DNA of 64,000 nt from Taenia hydatigena (Eukaryota; Platyhelminthes; Cestoda; Cyclophyllidea; Taeniidae). This document shows, one piece after another, positions 16,101 through 28,978 of the stretch (positions are counted from its first letter, which is position 1; every line of letters starts with the position of its first letter). The stretch is taken from positions 19,992,342-20,056,341 of the forward strand of contig JADWOT020000002.1 in NCBI GenBank assembly GCA_036345935.2, written 5' to 3'. The notes under the pieces were generated by a model. The model was not told the DNA's origin. It worked only from the letters and a program-made list of their open reading frames with translations, and did no database searches. The position numbers were made by a program, and so were the translations under genes.

Positions 16101-16195
16101 CCGCCTCTTCCTCCGCTACTACAGTCGGTATTTCATCTTCCACGACAACAACGACGACAGCGACGGTGACATCGACAACTACAGCGTCTGCGTGA
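13137..16195 (+). CDS. C2H2 zinc finger transcription factor with Gln/Ala/Thr-rich flanks
   Basis: Two coding exons are inferred: 13137-13200 (MENVFLSFAGNP..., donor CCAG|GTATGT) and 13917-16195 (acceptor CCTTTTCAG). The phases match and give 780 residues. Five tandem C2H2 fingers occupy about residues 219-353, each with CxxC-x12-HxxxH: YQCDQC, HKCSFC, FECATC, YACSFC and YECIHC. Three have the helix start F(T/A)RSDK, recalling Kruppel/EGR-type DNA-binding fingers. The N-terminal flank is rich in Ala, Thr and Gln. The C-terminal flank has long Ala/Thr/Ser tracts and polyglutamine-like stretches coded by mixed CAA/CAG, ending in a poly-Ala run and a Thr-rich tail. This is a nuclear regulator by family knowledge, and the orthologue is not recognised. 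If exon 1 is wrong, translation would start at Met 13919. Confidence 0.85.
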
Positions 16196-16719
16196 AGGTG
16201 CCCCATCCATCCACCCGGCATTTTTTGTATAAAAGCATTTACTGTAAGTGAATGAGTCTATCCATTTGGTTGCGTGGAACGATCTTGCCATTTGAGAACC
16301 GCTTCCCCTTCAAATCAATACGTATCTTCTTGTTCCATTTGCCTCCATGTCCCCAAGCGAAGTGCAATACGAGTGTGAGTTATTAGGCCTGTACATAGCT
16401 CTCCTTCTCTCTCCTCTCCACCTTTAAAAGGCTCTGTTTCGTTTGTGTGTATGTGTGCGTGTGTTTGTCATGAATTTCTGAAAAGCGCCCGACAACATGC
16501 CAGTGACACATAACATGAGCGTGGTGAATGTTATGACTATTTATGGCGACAATACTGACGATGATTCTACTCCCACCTCCTTTCCCACGTATCCCTGTGT
16601 TTTTCTCCCACCCGTCCATTCAAGCCACATTTCTTTGTTTCATCGTGACGGCGCCGATTTAACCTTCTTTTTTCTCGACTTTCCCTCCCTTGCCCTCTTC
16701 TGGCGTAAAAAAATGTGCA
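16196..16719. other. 3' UTR and spacer between C2H2 gene and IR1
   Basis: Probable 3' UTR of the C2H2 gene, with a short GT-rich stretch (about 16440-16470) and T/C-rich runs. No coding exon is seen. The left arm of the first giant inverted repeat starts at about 16720. Confidence 0.45.
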
Positions 16720-19487
16720 TAAATTAAGTATCTGTCTCTCCCGCTCACCCTTTTTTCCTATTGAATTACTGTGCGATATCGTTTTAAAAAAAGGTAGACG
16801 TCTATCATGTGTGCTTATCTTGGGGCTAAGCTCGGGCTCCATTCGGTGACGATTTGCCATAGTTGAACAGACCCTTTCACCGACTGCAGCTGACTGGTTG
16901 GGTGTTACAGTTGTTTTGGCTTGGCGATGTCCAAAAGCGTTTGACGAAGGCATTAAACCAGCAGTGTGAGATAGTGCTTCACTACAGGATGTCATTGTGT
17001 CATGAGTACTGCAGAGTCTGAAGAAGAGTTGGTTCTACCTTTGAGTCATGATGGGTTTCGCAAGATAGACGTTTCCAAAGTCCTCTCTGTGGGTATTGTT
17101 TGTGTTCATCTGAAAAGTTGGATGGTTGGTTGCTCACGGGTGGCGTTTTATCCCTCAAGTGCATATGGCCCAGTAGATGAGAATTGACTGCTACGTCGCT
17201 AATCAAACGAACAATGTTGTAAAAGACTCATATTTGCTTAAAAACGTAATGACTGATTTGTCCGCCACATGATAGGTCGGCTTGGGAACTTGCAGGAGAG
17301 GTGGAACCACCTTGTCCACCCGTGGGAGGATCTGATGATGCTGTTTTCAGGTGCTGTCTCGGGTTCACTTGCAATGAAGGAAGCAGTGGAAAGAGTCGCT
17401 TGTGTTGACAATCATCCGGTCCGAGAATTCGCAAACCACAGACAAATTTGGAGAAGGGAGTGGTTGTGAATTAAGACCAGGTCGATTCCTCCCCATTTCA
17501 ATTCGTTCAAGAGGTGGAATGCAGGCAGCTTTCAAGCATTTGCATTCAGTTTGGCAAGGGATGAGGTGCGGTCTACTTGTTGAGGTTCGTTAAAGTTCCG
17601 ATTTCGAGTTGGAGAAATCATCTTGTTAATGGGCTGGAGTGATCTCTTCTGTGTGGTTCGTGAGGTGTTTGGTTCATCTCGATGCTCCCACTTACAGAGG
17701 CTTGTCGAAGCCGTGCGAGTAATTGTGTGCGCACCTGATAAAGTCTTGAGATGCATCAATCCATCGACGCAGCGTAGGGCATTTGGAGGAGGTGCAGTTT
17801 CAGAAGACACCATCCTGAAAGAGGCTTTGATGATTCAGCTGAAGGCGAGTGCTGGTAAGCACTTGCGAAGATCACGAAGAACTATGTGTCTCCATGCTCC
17901 AAAATGACTGGAATTTGGCGTGTCGAGGACAAGGTTTAGGCATGCTCGATGTGGGTGTCGGTTCATCGACTGCTTTATGCCAAAATGAAGTTGAGATGGA
18001 AGTTGCTGAACAAATCAATGTCACGAGTCACAGATCAACGGGTGACACTCAGTTCCACAGTCTATCAAATTGTTGTGCCCTACTCCATGTCATACAAACC
18101 TACTTGCTTCGTGCATGCGTGTGATGGACTGCGGAAGGAACTGTTCATAACACACTTCTCGTTGAAGGTGCGACGATCACTACAGGTGGTCGACGATCAC
18201 TTCTCCACAAGACGATAAGGTAAAACTCGAGGGTGTGCGAGGAAACCTTCTGTCCCGATATAAATGGGACTGGTGAAAGGGTGTGAAGAAGATGCCATCA
18301 CTACTCCTACCACAGTGCTAGTACAGACGTCGAGATGCAAGGGTATGCGATAGGACGAGTTGGACAGGATTGTCCGCACCATCGAACCGCTCCTTCCTCC
18401 CCCCCTTCCGAACTTGACAATCACTGCTTACTTGAATGCACGAGGCTCATTACCATTGAAGCCGTGGTGAGTAGGACAATTCACTGATGCACACATTCAG
18501 TGTCAGCACTTCCTCACCATGCGTTCTTGCAACGACCACATCGCGGCTCGCCCGTTTCGAGACTGGAGAGCAACAATGGCAGTGAGCAGATCATATGACA
18601 GGACGATTGTGTAGCGTGTCGTCGTGTCTTCACTCAAGTCTGTCAATCCATAGCAGTGTGGAGGGGAATTCGCTTCCAACAAACAGAACAGTTGAGGTGA
18701 TATAGACACGGACTTGCAGCAGAAATGGGAGGATTCGTGCACTTGAAGAAACACTGTTTCAGCCTCGTCCCAATCTCGCTTTGGCCACCCTCCCATCCAG
18801 CTTATCACCCACTGCACACTAGACGCAAGGCAGAAGTGGTGGTCAGTAAACTTTCATGCAGTGGAGAGGACATTTGACCCACACACACCATTAATGCATC
18901 CCACCCTGTCAATTCTCGTGTCTCCTCACCCACATCCACGCTTGCGTTGGCTTTGTGATCCACAGCCACAAGCCCAACTGCAACAGCATTGGACACACTC
19001 AGTGCCCTCGTAGTGCTCAAGGCTGCACGATGAGCTGTCCTGCCCTACAATGCATGCACTTCCTACACCAATGTCCTCGTCCGTACGTGCATTTGTCAAA
19101 ACACACAGTCATTCAGCCAACACATAAATCACGACAGCTTCACAGAGCTGACACTCAGTACCAACTCACCTTGTCACTTTGTTCCCATGCCACTGCCACT
19201 CAATCGCCCATGTGGATGTGTGAGTACACGAGAATCTGGCTATCTGGCTGCATACCTGTCTGTGTTGCATTTGGACACGAGGAATATGAGGGAGGTGAGG
19301 AGGTGTGAGTTTTTCGTGCTGGCACCGCGGGCACCTGATGTTGTCTTGCCAGAAAGCACGGCAGAGGAGTGGTTAGGTAGGATAAGGTCATCCTTGTACG
19401 TCACAATGTCAAGGCATTGTGGCGTACGTGGTCTTCGTTGAAGGTGTAGTAAAGCGTGGCAATGCGAAAGGAGGTGGACCATTGCCA
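16720..19487 (+). repeat. IR1 left arm (~2.8 kb long inverted repeat)
   Basis: This whole segment reappears in reverse complement at 25949-28748. The outer end reads ATAAATTAAGTATCTGTC here and its complement GATACTTAATTTAT at 28731-28748. The inner end (GGTGGACCATTGCC) pairs with GGCAATGGTCCACC at about 25949. By eye the arms agree at well over nine in ten positions, with small indels. ORFs inside the arm are under 120 residues and match no family I know. No transposase motif is seen. Candidates are a fold-back or long-TIR non-autonomous DNA transposon, or an inverted duplication. Confidence 0.85.
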
Positions 19488-22400
19488 GTCGTTTGGGAGG
19501 GCTGTAGGTCTGGAAGGAAAATCTTGGCTTGGGCGCAGTAGAAAGTATAGAGAGCTAAAAATCAGCACAAATGGACACACTGACAAGTAAGTTGAAAATG
19601 TTCGTATGTGGTATTTATAAAGACCATTAATCTGGCAGATTTAGGATTCCTTGTTCAGTCCATTAATTAAATTGACGAAACAAATAATTCTACTGAACAA
19701 ATAACAAGTAGCAACTTTATAAGTGGGAATACTATTGTAATTGAATGCTTGCTCACCATGAGGAAATTGATTTTGCACGGGTTGCAAGCACCCTCAGGGA
19801 AGTTTTGCATGATATGTGAGGAAGATGCTCCAGCAGAATGCATTACGCATAGGCGCAATTACTGTGAGGGACATCAAATGAAGTCGTGCGACCTTTCCGA
19901 TGAGCCACTTTGTAGTGGGTTTCTGCTCTCAAATCAAACGAATTGGAGCCAATTCGTCCTCGAGTCTGTCTCATTGTCCAGTGCCACAGCAAAGAAGATT
20001 TTTGCTAACGTTACTTGAGGACGTAGGAATAATGGGAATGAGGTAACCTCTCACTGCCTCCCTATCTTGCAGCTTTAGACCCGAGTTTAATGCACCTCTC
20101 AAGGCAGACTGACTGGTAGGCCCTATCAAGTGGAATGAAGTGCTCCATGAATCATATACATTACACCATTAGAGGTCTCTACTGTTGAAAAATGTATTGT
20201 AAATCAAACCCGCTTTCACCTCTCTATGAAGACATTTCAATGCCTCAAGTGCTGTGAATATTTGACAAAGCCAGGCCCATCCAGTCCATGGCCTGAATGA
20301 AACGAAGAACTGTTGAAGAAGACATCCAACGTTTTATCTTCAAGCATCTGATCAGCAATGCGTGTTAACAAGCGTGCTCTAATGACATAGGCAATTATGA
20401 AGTCTTCCTCTTGGGGTTCTCCACAGCCTTTAGCCGGTTGCGGATCCTAGAACCTCTGGTAGTTTTGTGAGAGGAGACTCCATTTAACTCCTCTCTAACC
20501 CGTCTTAGGCATAGCGACAGCTTATTTGATCAACATTTTAAAGTGGATTGAACTTTTTATCATCCTATTCCGTTTACTTTTCATGCGGTTTCACAATTCC
20601 TTTCGTTGTTACTCCAAGACATCTGGAGCGGCAAAAGTTAGATTGACATCGCTTCAACGTGTAACTTAAATAATTCGATTAAATTTTCACGAATTGCTGA
20701 GATGTCTGCAATTTTGGGGAAAAAAACCAAACTACTCTGTTTAACTTCTTAGAGATTATCACTTTTGTGATGATTTTCACAAAAAAAATTCATCAAATAC
20801 CTCTCCAGCTCTCCTGGATAGCCGCGATCAAATTGAACCCCACATGAAATGCGCTCACACTCCTGTTAGGGTCAAAGGATACTGTCTTCCCACCCGGTAT
20901 GCATGACTAGGGCGATGCGGTGACGCAGACGCAGACGCAGACGCCGACGCATAACTCAGACAGCCTCCAACCGGTCGCTGGGCTCGTACACGCACATCAG
21001 TCCATAGGAGTCATCTGCTCTGGAGTCGTTGTCTATTCCTTATCTGGCTAAAGGGCGCCGTGGGATCCGAGCCACAAGGACACAGAAACTCCAATTTATA
21101 AAATTTGACGATGTAAGTTACGCCATGAATCCACTAAGGGAGACATTGTCTCAACTACTGGAGGAAGGCATGCTTACAGCAATTGCGACTCACTCTCAAA
21201 CGGTGTTGACTTTGCAAAATGAGTAAAACAACAGCACCCCTGTCAATCGCCTTCTACAATTCCAATTCCACTGTTTATGTTTCTTGGGACATCCACGGTG
21301 TCTGTCTCGACGGCACTGCTAGAGGTCGGCGTCTCTTATTACCGCCTTGCACAGCCGTTGGCTATTCGGAAATCGCCACGAAACATCAAGGCGTTGGATT
21401 TACATAAGAGGCTTACAGAAGTCTTTAAAAAATCTTCTGTTGGGCGCATTTTTGGAGTCTACGATTCTGCTGCCTAGAAAAACGATTTTAGTAGCAAAAT
21501 TGGCAAGGTTATCAGATGCTGTGCTCTAGTGTTGCACACAGGACACTTCCATTGAACTCTTTGGTCGAGGACTGCTAATTCTTGACAACGTGTACAAACC
21601 GCATACTGTTTTTTTTTTTCTATTCCTGCACCCTTGTATACTTTAGTACTTTGTCTACTAAAGATTCTACTCGGGAAGAAATTTGGGAAACGCTCTGCAT
21701 CATTGACTGAGAATGGCATCCGCACAAACACAGTCAAGCAGCACCTCCAAAAACTTTGTCCTACTTGTCAAGATTGTCATCAATCCTTTTACGCTGCCGC
21801 ACTCTGTAGTGTGGATACCCTCAAAGGTGCTACAGCACTTGGATGGTAGTTTCTCTCCCCGAAACCGCATTCATCCAACTCATTTCGCGGACTCAAGTCT
21901 GGTGCATCGAACCACCTCTCAAGTCTGAGTGCCCCATACGGCGAAATGAATTCCTGAAAGGTCATTCGAAGAACCACACAGAATAACCACTCCACATACA
22001 TTGAAGTCGGTGTGAGTTGGTCGTTAGGAAGGGGAGCTGTTGCGTAGCGCCGATTCTGTTGTGCTTCTAGTAGTTTTGATCAGGCGATTCCCCTCATTAC
22101 TGGCTTTGATCTCTACCATGAAAAATTCAATAAAAATGAAACAAATCAGTAATATTATAGCAATGGATTTTACCTCTCATGAGGCGTCTTCACATTAGAA
22201 AACGAGGCATGCGCCTCCCAACGTTTTGAGCCTATGAAGGGGTCTCCAAACAACCGTCACTGTCATGGTGAATTTGCGGGCTAGGAAAGCCGGTCTGCCT
22301 CATTAAAAATTGATGTTGAAGTGTCTGGAAAGTTGGCAACAGTATTTTCACTATAGTTGCTATGTCACTTTGGTCAACACTTTGTCCATAGAGTCTGATC

Positions 22401-25400
22401 GTTTTACAAATCAAGTGGTGCAGGGAAGCATGAAGTATAATGATGCTTGAGACCGTCTTCGCTAAGTGAAATGTGTTAAAATGTTCTCCGTACCGCTCTG
22501 GTGGAAGAGTATCATGCCACTTGGGACTTCTCTGGCTACTGGCATGATCCAGAGGCCAGTCCACTCGAGTAAGGTACAATGGGCAAAGAGATAATGTAGT
22601 TCTTTTCCAAAACCAAGAGCTGAATAGCCACAATGTTGTTACAGTTTAACTGAACGGTAGTCAAAAGGGATGCTATTTCAATTTATAACTCTTTGATGCC
22701 AAAAAAGCGAACGCGGTTAATGGACAAACGTGGGATTTATTAACACATTTGCTAAGAATTTCATATCCTTGCGTAATAGAGACTGGGTAAAAAATATGAC
22801 ATTTGAATAATGGACAGTAAGACCAAAAAAACTTCAATTCTAAACCAATTTACCGAAAATTGACACTCAAAAAGCATGACGGGCCAAAACAGCCTACCAA
22901 GCGGTGTCGATTTTTGATTGGTCAAGGTATGAACGCTTCCCAAATTTGAAAATCAACAAGAAGTTGGCTGTTATTTTATTAAGCATCACAAATCCTCTGT
23001 CTAGTGGACTAAAAGATGCCCATAAGAGCAACAAAGCATGAGCAGTGGACCATCTGCCGTGTGCGTCGTGTGTGTTTGGTGGAAATGGGGAGGAAGGGTG
23101 GGAGAGCAGAGATCGCCCAATACCCCCCACCTCCACACTGTGGAGTCTCCTGGAGTGAGCAGTCCACACCATGACAAATAGGTGATGTGGAGTAGGACGA
23201 ATACAGCAAACACCAGATGGCCTCGATGACGCTGGGCAGGGTAAATACGCACAGAGCATTGTAGGCTCAACCCTTCCCCTCATCCTCCTATTCCCCTCTT
23301 TTTAGGTGTATTCTGGGGGAGATGAGGGGGTAGGTTGAGCATATGTCGATCCCCTTCAGCCAGGACTAAAGGTAGTTCAATGTGTACCTGATCTACCCTC
23401 TTCCCTTATACGCAATGTTAGAAGGCTCTTTTTTAACAGAATAATTTTATCAGCAAAATTATTGTCCTTACTTCTGAATGGGAGACCGTTCAACACTCAA
23501 TCAACTATTTATTAAGTATGAGTACTCTCTTCTGTCCTCATTGTCGTGATTATCAAAATTATTCCACGAAAATAGCAGAAACACCATATCCACACATTAA
23601 CCAATAGGAATGGGAGTCGATATCGCATTCGCTGGGTCGCGTCTTGGACAATTATGATTGGCTACACGCTCTAGGGTTTGTTTCGTCCTAAAATTTGAAA
23701 CGATCGTTACTTTTTATTTTCATCTTAAAAAATTGGATCAGACTGAATTGGTACAACTAATAATTACCTGCTTAATGATGATCAAACGGCATTTAGCACA
23801 AACCGACTTGCAAAGATGAAAGACGCTTCACAATGAGATGTGAATTCGTTCATGAAGGAATCAGCTAAAAAACATCCCATGATCATTATTATGCGTGCGG
23901 CAGTCTCTTCTGGTTAGTTAAGTGTAAAAGGCATGCGTCAATCTAATGTTATTGAGGGTGATCTTGTGGTCTATTTATTTCTCACTCAGCTATTCCGGGA
24001 CCCATTGTGATCCCAGTACCTAATAATACCTACAATCTGTTTCGCGTCATTGTGTAAAACAGTCTCAAAGCCCAGAAACGCTTAAATTTTAAAAAGATTG
24101 TACAAATTACGAGCCTTTTAACTAAGCAAATGGCGACAAATAGGGGGCAAAGTACCCAAGTAACTGGATTGCATTTACCAATAAAAATGTGTTACAAACT
24201 TGTTGCTTTATCATTTAAAGGCATAAAAGAATATTGGGGAAGTAGGTAAAAGTGCGAGCACTCTTTTATTTGCCCTAGATGTCGCTGTGTTCTGCTGGTG
24301 ATTTTCTCCCACTACAAATCATCTGTAAGATTAATTTAAAAACCGCTTATTTGTTTTTTTTTTTTTTCACTTTTGGCACGTGAATTCAAGGCGTTTCATT
24401 CTATGGCGTTCTGCTTGACATTTGGGTGACAAAACCTTCGTACTTGTGTCTCAGCCAATCAGAATCAAGGAAATTTCTTTAAACTTATCGTTTAAGCAAG
24501 TGGCATAGAAACTTGATCTTAGCCAAACCAAAGAGATCATTTTTGGACCATATTTCAGTCACAAATAATGTGTCCTCACTTACTTACTTTTAAAGTAATT
24601 TTCTTAACAATATGAGCCCTGACTACTATCCCCCATCAAAAAGAAAAACCACCTGATGCTAATTCTACAAAGCCGTCAAATAGAACAGAAAGGAAGCAAG
24701 TAGCTATTTAATCAATTTTCAAATTGCAAAAAGACACCAAATTTACCAAGTGACAGAATAGCATCAGTCACCCAGTCAGTATATTACTTAGTTAAGTGGA
24801 TGGTTGGTTGCTAAGGCAACCTGTGCTTGCAGGTGTCAGAGTATTTTTCACAGGAATGGGGGGGGGGGAAGAGGGAAGGCGAGCCGAGGGCGGGTGGAAA
24901 TAATGGGCTAACATCGACGCTGCAAGTGGAAAGACGACTTGCACAGAACTCTACCCTGAAGCTGCCTTACATGGAGATGTGAGTTCTGTGTATACGTCCA
25001 TTGAGTGAAACTGGCACGAAGTAATGGGAGGGAAGGAAGGTTTTTACTGTCTGAAAAGCGACTTCTACACAAAGTACAGTTGGCTTGGAAGCCATCCATA
25101 AAATATTTTAAGTTCTTTCTCCAAAACTCATTAAAGCTTTTTGAGATAAATATAGAAGCCCACTTTGTTCTAAGATGAGGCGTCTTTGCAAAATTTTTTG
25201 ATTCTAAATCAAATGAGCTTTCTCCAGACCAAAAATTTATTCACCAGCGTTGGACGAATGAATCACACCAGAATTTCTATCAAACACACCACCGGGGATG
25301 AATTCGAGAGTCCCCGCCACACTCCCCTCAACAATCGTCGATCCTCATTGGCAGTTAATCTCGATTCACCCACACTCTGTCCTTCATGCTCGGCCTAGAA

Positions 25401-25948
25401 TGCCAATCCTGGCAAGCTCTGACACAAAATACGATGTAGGGAGCCGTGCCCCAGAAAAATCACATTCCTGTCGATTGTGTTTGCTGGTATGCGGGCATTC
25501 TTGCTTCCACTCGGTCAATAGATTGGCCTCCTCTATGCGGTTACCAGCACATCACCTCGATAACTCCAACCTCTCTTCCACACCACTCGCACAGGTTCTT
25601 CGCTCCTCCAAATTACGCCAACCTTCCGATCGGATTGACTCTGTTAAAAGAGGAACCCACAATCATTCTGCGGCTGTAAAGCGTACACAAGTCTAAGACG
25701 CTCCAACACAACCGTCTCCAACTGGAACACACAAGAATCCCAACTCAATAACACCAAAATCGAGTAAAACAGACATCAGCACCACGACATGAAGATCGAT
25801 GGCGACAGGGAGAGAGTGAGAGGAACAGGGAGACACAGGGAAGGAACAGAGACAATATCCAGGGTAAAAAGCCCAGACGGCTAAAAATGAACTGTTGGTT
25901 CTGCCAAAGGCGCCTACGCATCCACTATCGGATGAGGTGGCTATTGGG
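19488..25948. other. IR1 spacer, ~6.5 kb, no recognised gene
   Basis: Single-copy-looking AT-rich DNA between the IR1 arms. It contains a short hexamer-like tract (GCAGAC-type, about 20927-20953), a G-run near 24860 and a possible U2-like fragment (24495-24545, minus). A few ORFs have cysteine patterns (19749-20018 plus, 21474-21737 minus), and one 133-codon ORF lies on the minus strand (22232-22633). None is assigned to a family, and no transposase-like gene is present. Confidence 0.5.
24495..24545 (-). ncRNA. U2 snRNA-like 5' fragment, probably a pseudogene
   Basis: The minus strand contains TTTGGCTAAGATCAAGT, a 17-base match to the conserved 5' region of U2 snRNA. It is preceded by a weakly similar stretch (ATGATCTCTTTGG). 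The branch-point recognition sequence GTAGTA that should follow is replaced by TTCTATGCC. No downstream Sm site in the right place or U2 body is seen. If genuine, it is a decayed or truncated copy. Confidence 0.3.
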
Positions 25949-28748
25949 CAATGGTCCACCTCTTTCCGCATTGGCACACCTTGCTACACACGCCACCATA
26001 CCTTGACATTGTGACGTACAAGGATGACCTTATCCTACCTAACCGCTCCGCTTCCGTGCTTTCTGGCAAGACAACATCAGGTGCCCGCGGTGCCAGCACG
26101 AAAAACTCACACCTCCTCACCTCCCTCACATTCCTCGTGTCCAAATGCAACACAGACAGGTATGCAGCCAGATAGCCAGATTCTCGTGTACTCACACATC
26201 CACATAGGCGATTGAGTGGCAGTGGCATGGGAACAAAGTGACAAGGTGAGTTGGTACTGAGTGTCAGCTCTGTGAAGCTGTCGTGATTTATGTGTTGGCT
26301 GAATGACTGTGTGTTTTGACAAATGCACGTACGGACGAGGATATTGGTGTAGGAAGTGCATGCATTGTAGGGCAGGACAGCTCATCGTACAGCCTTGAGC
26401 ACTACGAGGGCACTGAGTGTGTCCAATGCTGTTGCAGTTGGGCTTGTGGCTGTGGATCACAAAGCCAACGCAAGCGTGGATGTGGGTGAGGAGACACGAG
26501 AATTGACAGGGTGGGATGCATTAGTGGTGTGTGTGTGTGTGTGTGTGTGGGTCAAATGTCCTCTCGACTGCATGATAGTTTGCTGACCACCACTTCTGCC
26601 TTGCGTCTAGTGTGCAGTGGGTGATGAGCTGGATGGGAGGGTGGCCAAAGCGAGATTGGGACGATGCTGAAACAGTGTTTCTTCAAGAGCACGAATCCTC
26701 CCATTCCTGCTGCAAGTCCGTGTCTATATCACCTCAACTGTTCTGTTTGTTGGAAGTGAATACCCCTCCACACTGCTATGGATTGACAGACTTGAGTGAA
26801 GACACGACGACACGCTACACAATTGTCCTGTCATATGATCTCCTCACTACCATTGTTGCTCTCCGGTCTCGAAACGGGCAAGTTGCGATGTGGTTGTTGT
26901 AGGAACGCATGGTGAGGAGGTGCTAACACTGAATGTGTGCATCAGTGAATTGTCCTACTCACCACGGCTTCAATGGTAATGAGCCTCGTGCATTCAAGTA
27001 AGCAGTGATTGTCAAGTTTGGAATGGAGGAGGAGGGGGGCGATTCTATGGTGCGGACAATCCTGTCCAACTCGTCCTATCGCATACCTTTGCACCTCGAC
27101 ATATGTACTAGCACTGTGGTAGGAGTAGTGATGGCGTCTTCTTCACACCCTTTCACCAGTCCCATTTATATCGAGACAGAAGGTTTCCCTTGCACACCCT
27201 CGAGCTTTACCTTATCATCTTGTGGAGAAGTGATCGTCGACCATCTGTAGTGATCGTCGCACCTTCAACGAGAAGTGTGTTATGAACAGTTCCTTCCGCA
27301 GTCCATCACACGCATGCACGAAGCAAGTAGGTTTGTATGGCATGGAGTAGGGCACAACAATTTGATAGACTGTGGAACTGAGTGTCACCCGTTGATCTGT
27401 GACTCGTGACAATGATTTGTCCAGCAACTTCCATCTCAACTTCATTTTGGCATAAAGCAGCCGATGAACCGACACCCACATCGAGCATGCCTAAACGTCG
27501 TCCTCGACACGCCAAATTCCAGTCATTTTGGAGCATGGAGACACATAGTTCTTCGTGATCTTCGCAAGTGCTTACCAGCACTCGCCTTCAGCTGAATCAT
27601 CAAAACCTCTTTCTGGATGGTGTCTTCTGAAACTGTACCTCCTCCGATTGCCCTACGCTGCGTCGATGGATTGATGCATCCTAAGACTTTATCAGGTTCG
27701 CAAACAATTTATCGCACGGCTTTGACAAGCCTCTGTAGGTGGGAGCATCGAGGTGGGCCTAACACCTCACGAACCACACAGAAGAGATCACTCCAACCCA
27801 TTAACAAGATGCTTTCTCCAACTCAAAATCGGAACCTTAACGAACCTCAACAAGTAGACCGCACCTCATCCCTTGCCAAACTGAATGCAAATGCTTGAAA
27901 GCTGCCTGCATTCCACCTCTTGAACTAATTGAAATGGGGAGGAATCGACCTGGTCTTAATTCACAACCACTTCCTTCTCCAAATTTGTCTGTGGTTTGCG
28001 AATTCTCGGACCGGATGATTGTCAACACAAGCGACTCTTTCCACTGCTTCCTTCATTGCAAGTGAGCCCGAGATGGCACCTCAAAACGGCATCATCAGAT
28101 CCTCCCATGGGTGGACAAGGTGGTTCCACCTCTCCTGCAAGTTCCCAAGCCGACCTATCATGTGGCGGACAAATCAGTCATTACGTTTTTAAGCAAATAT
28201 GAGTCTTTTACAACATTGTTCGTTTGATTAGCGACGTAGCAGTCAATCCGCACCTACTGGGCCATATGCACTTGAGGGATAAAACGCCACCCGTGAGCAA
28301 CCAACCAACCATCCAACTCTTCAGATGAACAGAAACGATATATGCAGAGAGGACTTAGGAAACGTCCATCTTGCGAAACCCATCATGACTCAAAAGTAGA
28401 TCCAACTCTTCTTTAGACCTTGCAGTACTCATGACACAATGACATCCTGCAGTGAAACACTGTCGCACACTGCTGGTTTAGTGCCTTCGTCAAACGCTGT
28501 TGGACATCGCCAAGCCAAGACAGCTGTAACACCCAACCAGTCAGCTGCAGCCGGTGAAAGGGTCTGTTCAACTATGGAGCACCTTCTTGTGCGAGCCTTA
28601 TGTGATGGCAAATTGTCACCGAATGGAGCCCAAGCTTAGCCCCAAGATAAGCACACAAGATAGACGTCTACCTTTTTTTTAAAACGACATCGCACAGTAA
28701 TTCAATAGGAAAAAAGGGTGAGCGGGATAGACAGATACTTAATTTATT
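25949..28748 (-). repeat. IR1 right arm (~2.8 kb long inverted repeat)
   Basis: Reverse complement of 16720-19487. Corresponding ORF fragments occur in both arms in opposite orientation, for example the stretch SRVTDQRVTLSSTVYQIVV. A (TG)n run at 26526-26549 is longer here than in the left arm. The outer end is CAGATACTTAATTTAT at 28748. A TA target duplication is conceivable at the AT-rich ends but cannot be told from the repeat itself. Confidence 0.85.
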
Positions 28749-28978
28749 CCCCACTGCATGGTACCTTTTATCTTCTAAACTGGAAACATAATTAACTTCT
28801 CTCACATTCCATTGCCCTCTCTTAGTGTTAACAATGCATTTTTATGCTTCTGCAAGTCACACGGTGTCGAGGAATATTCGCGAATTGGAGAAGATCTTTG
28901 GAATAAGTAGGCGCTATTGCCTAACCTTTGCATTGCGACCGAAAGGTAAAGGCGATAAGAACGCAGGTAAGTGGAGAC

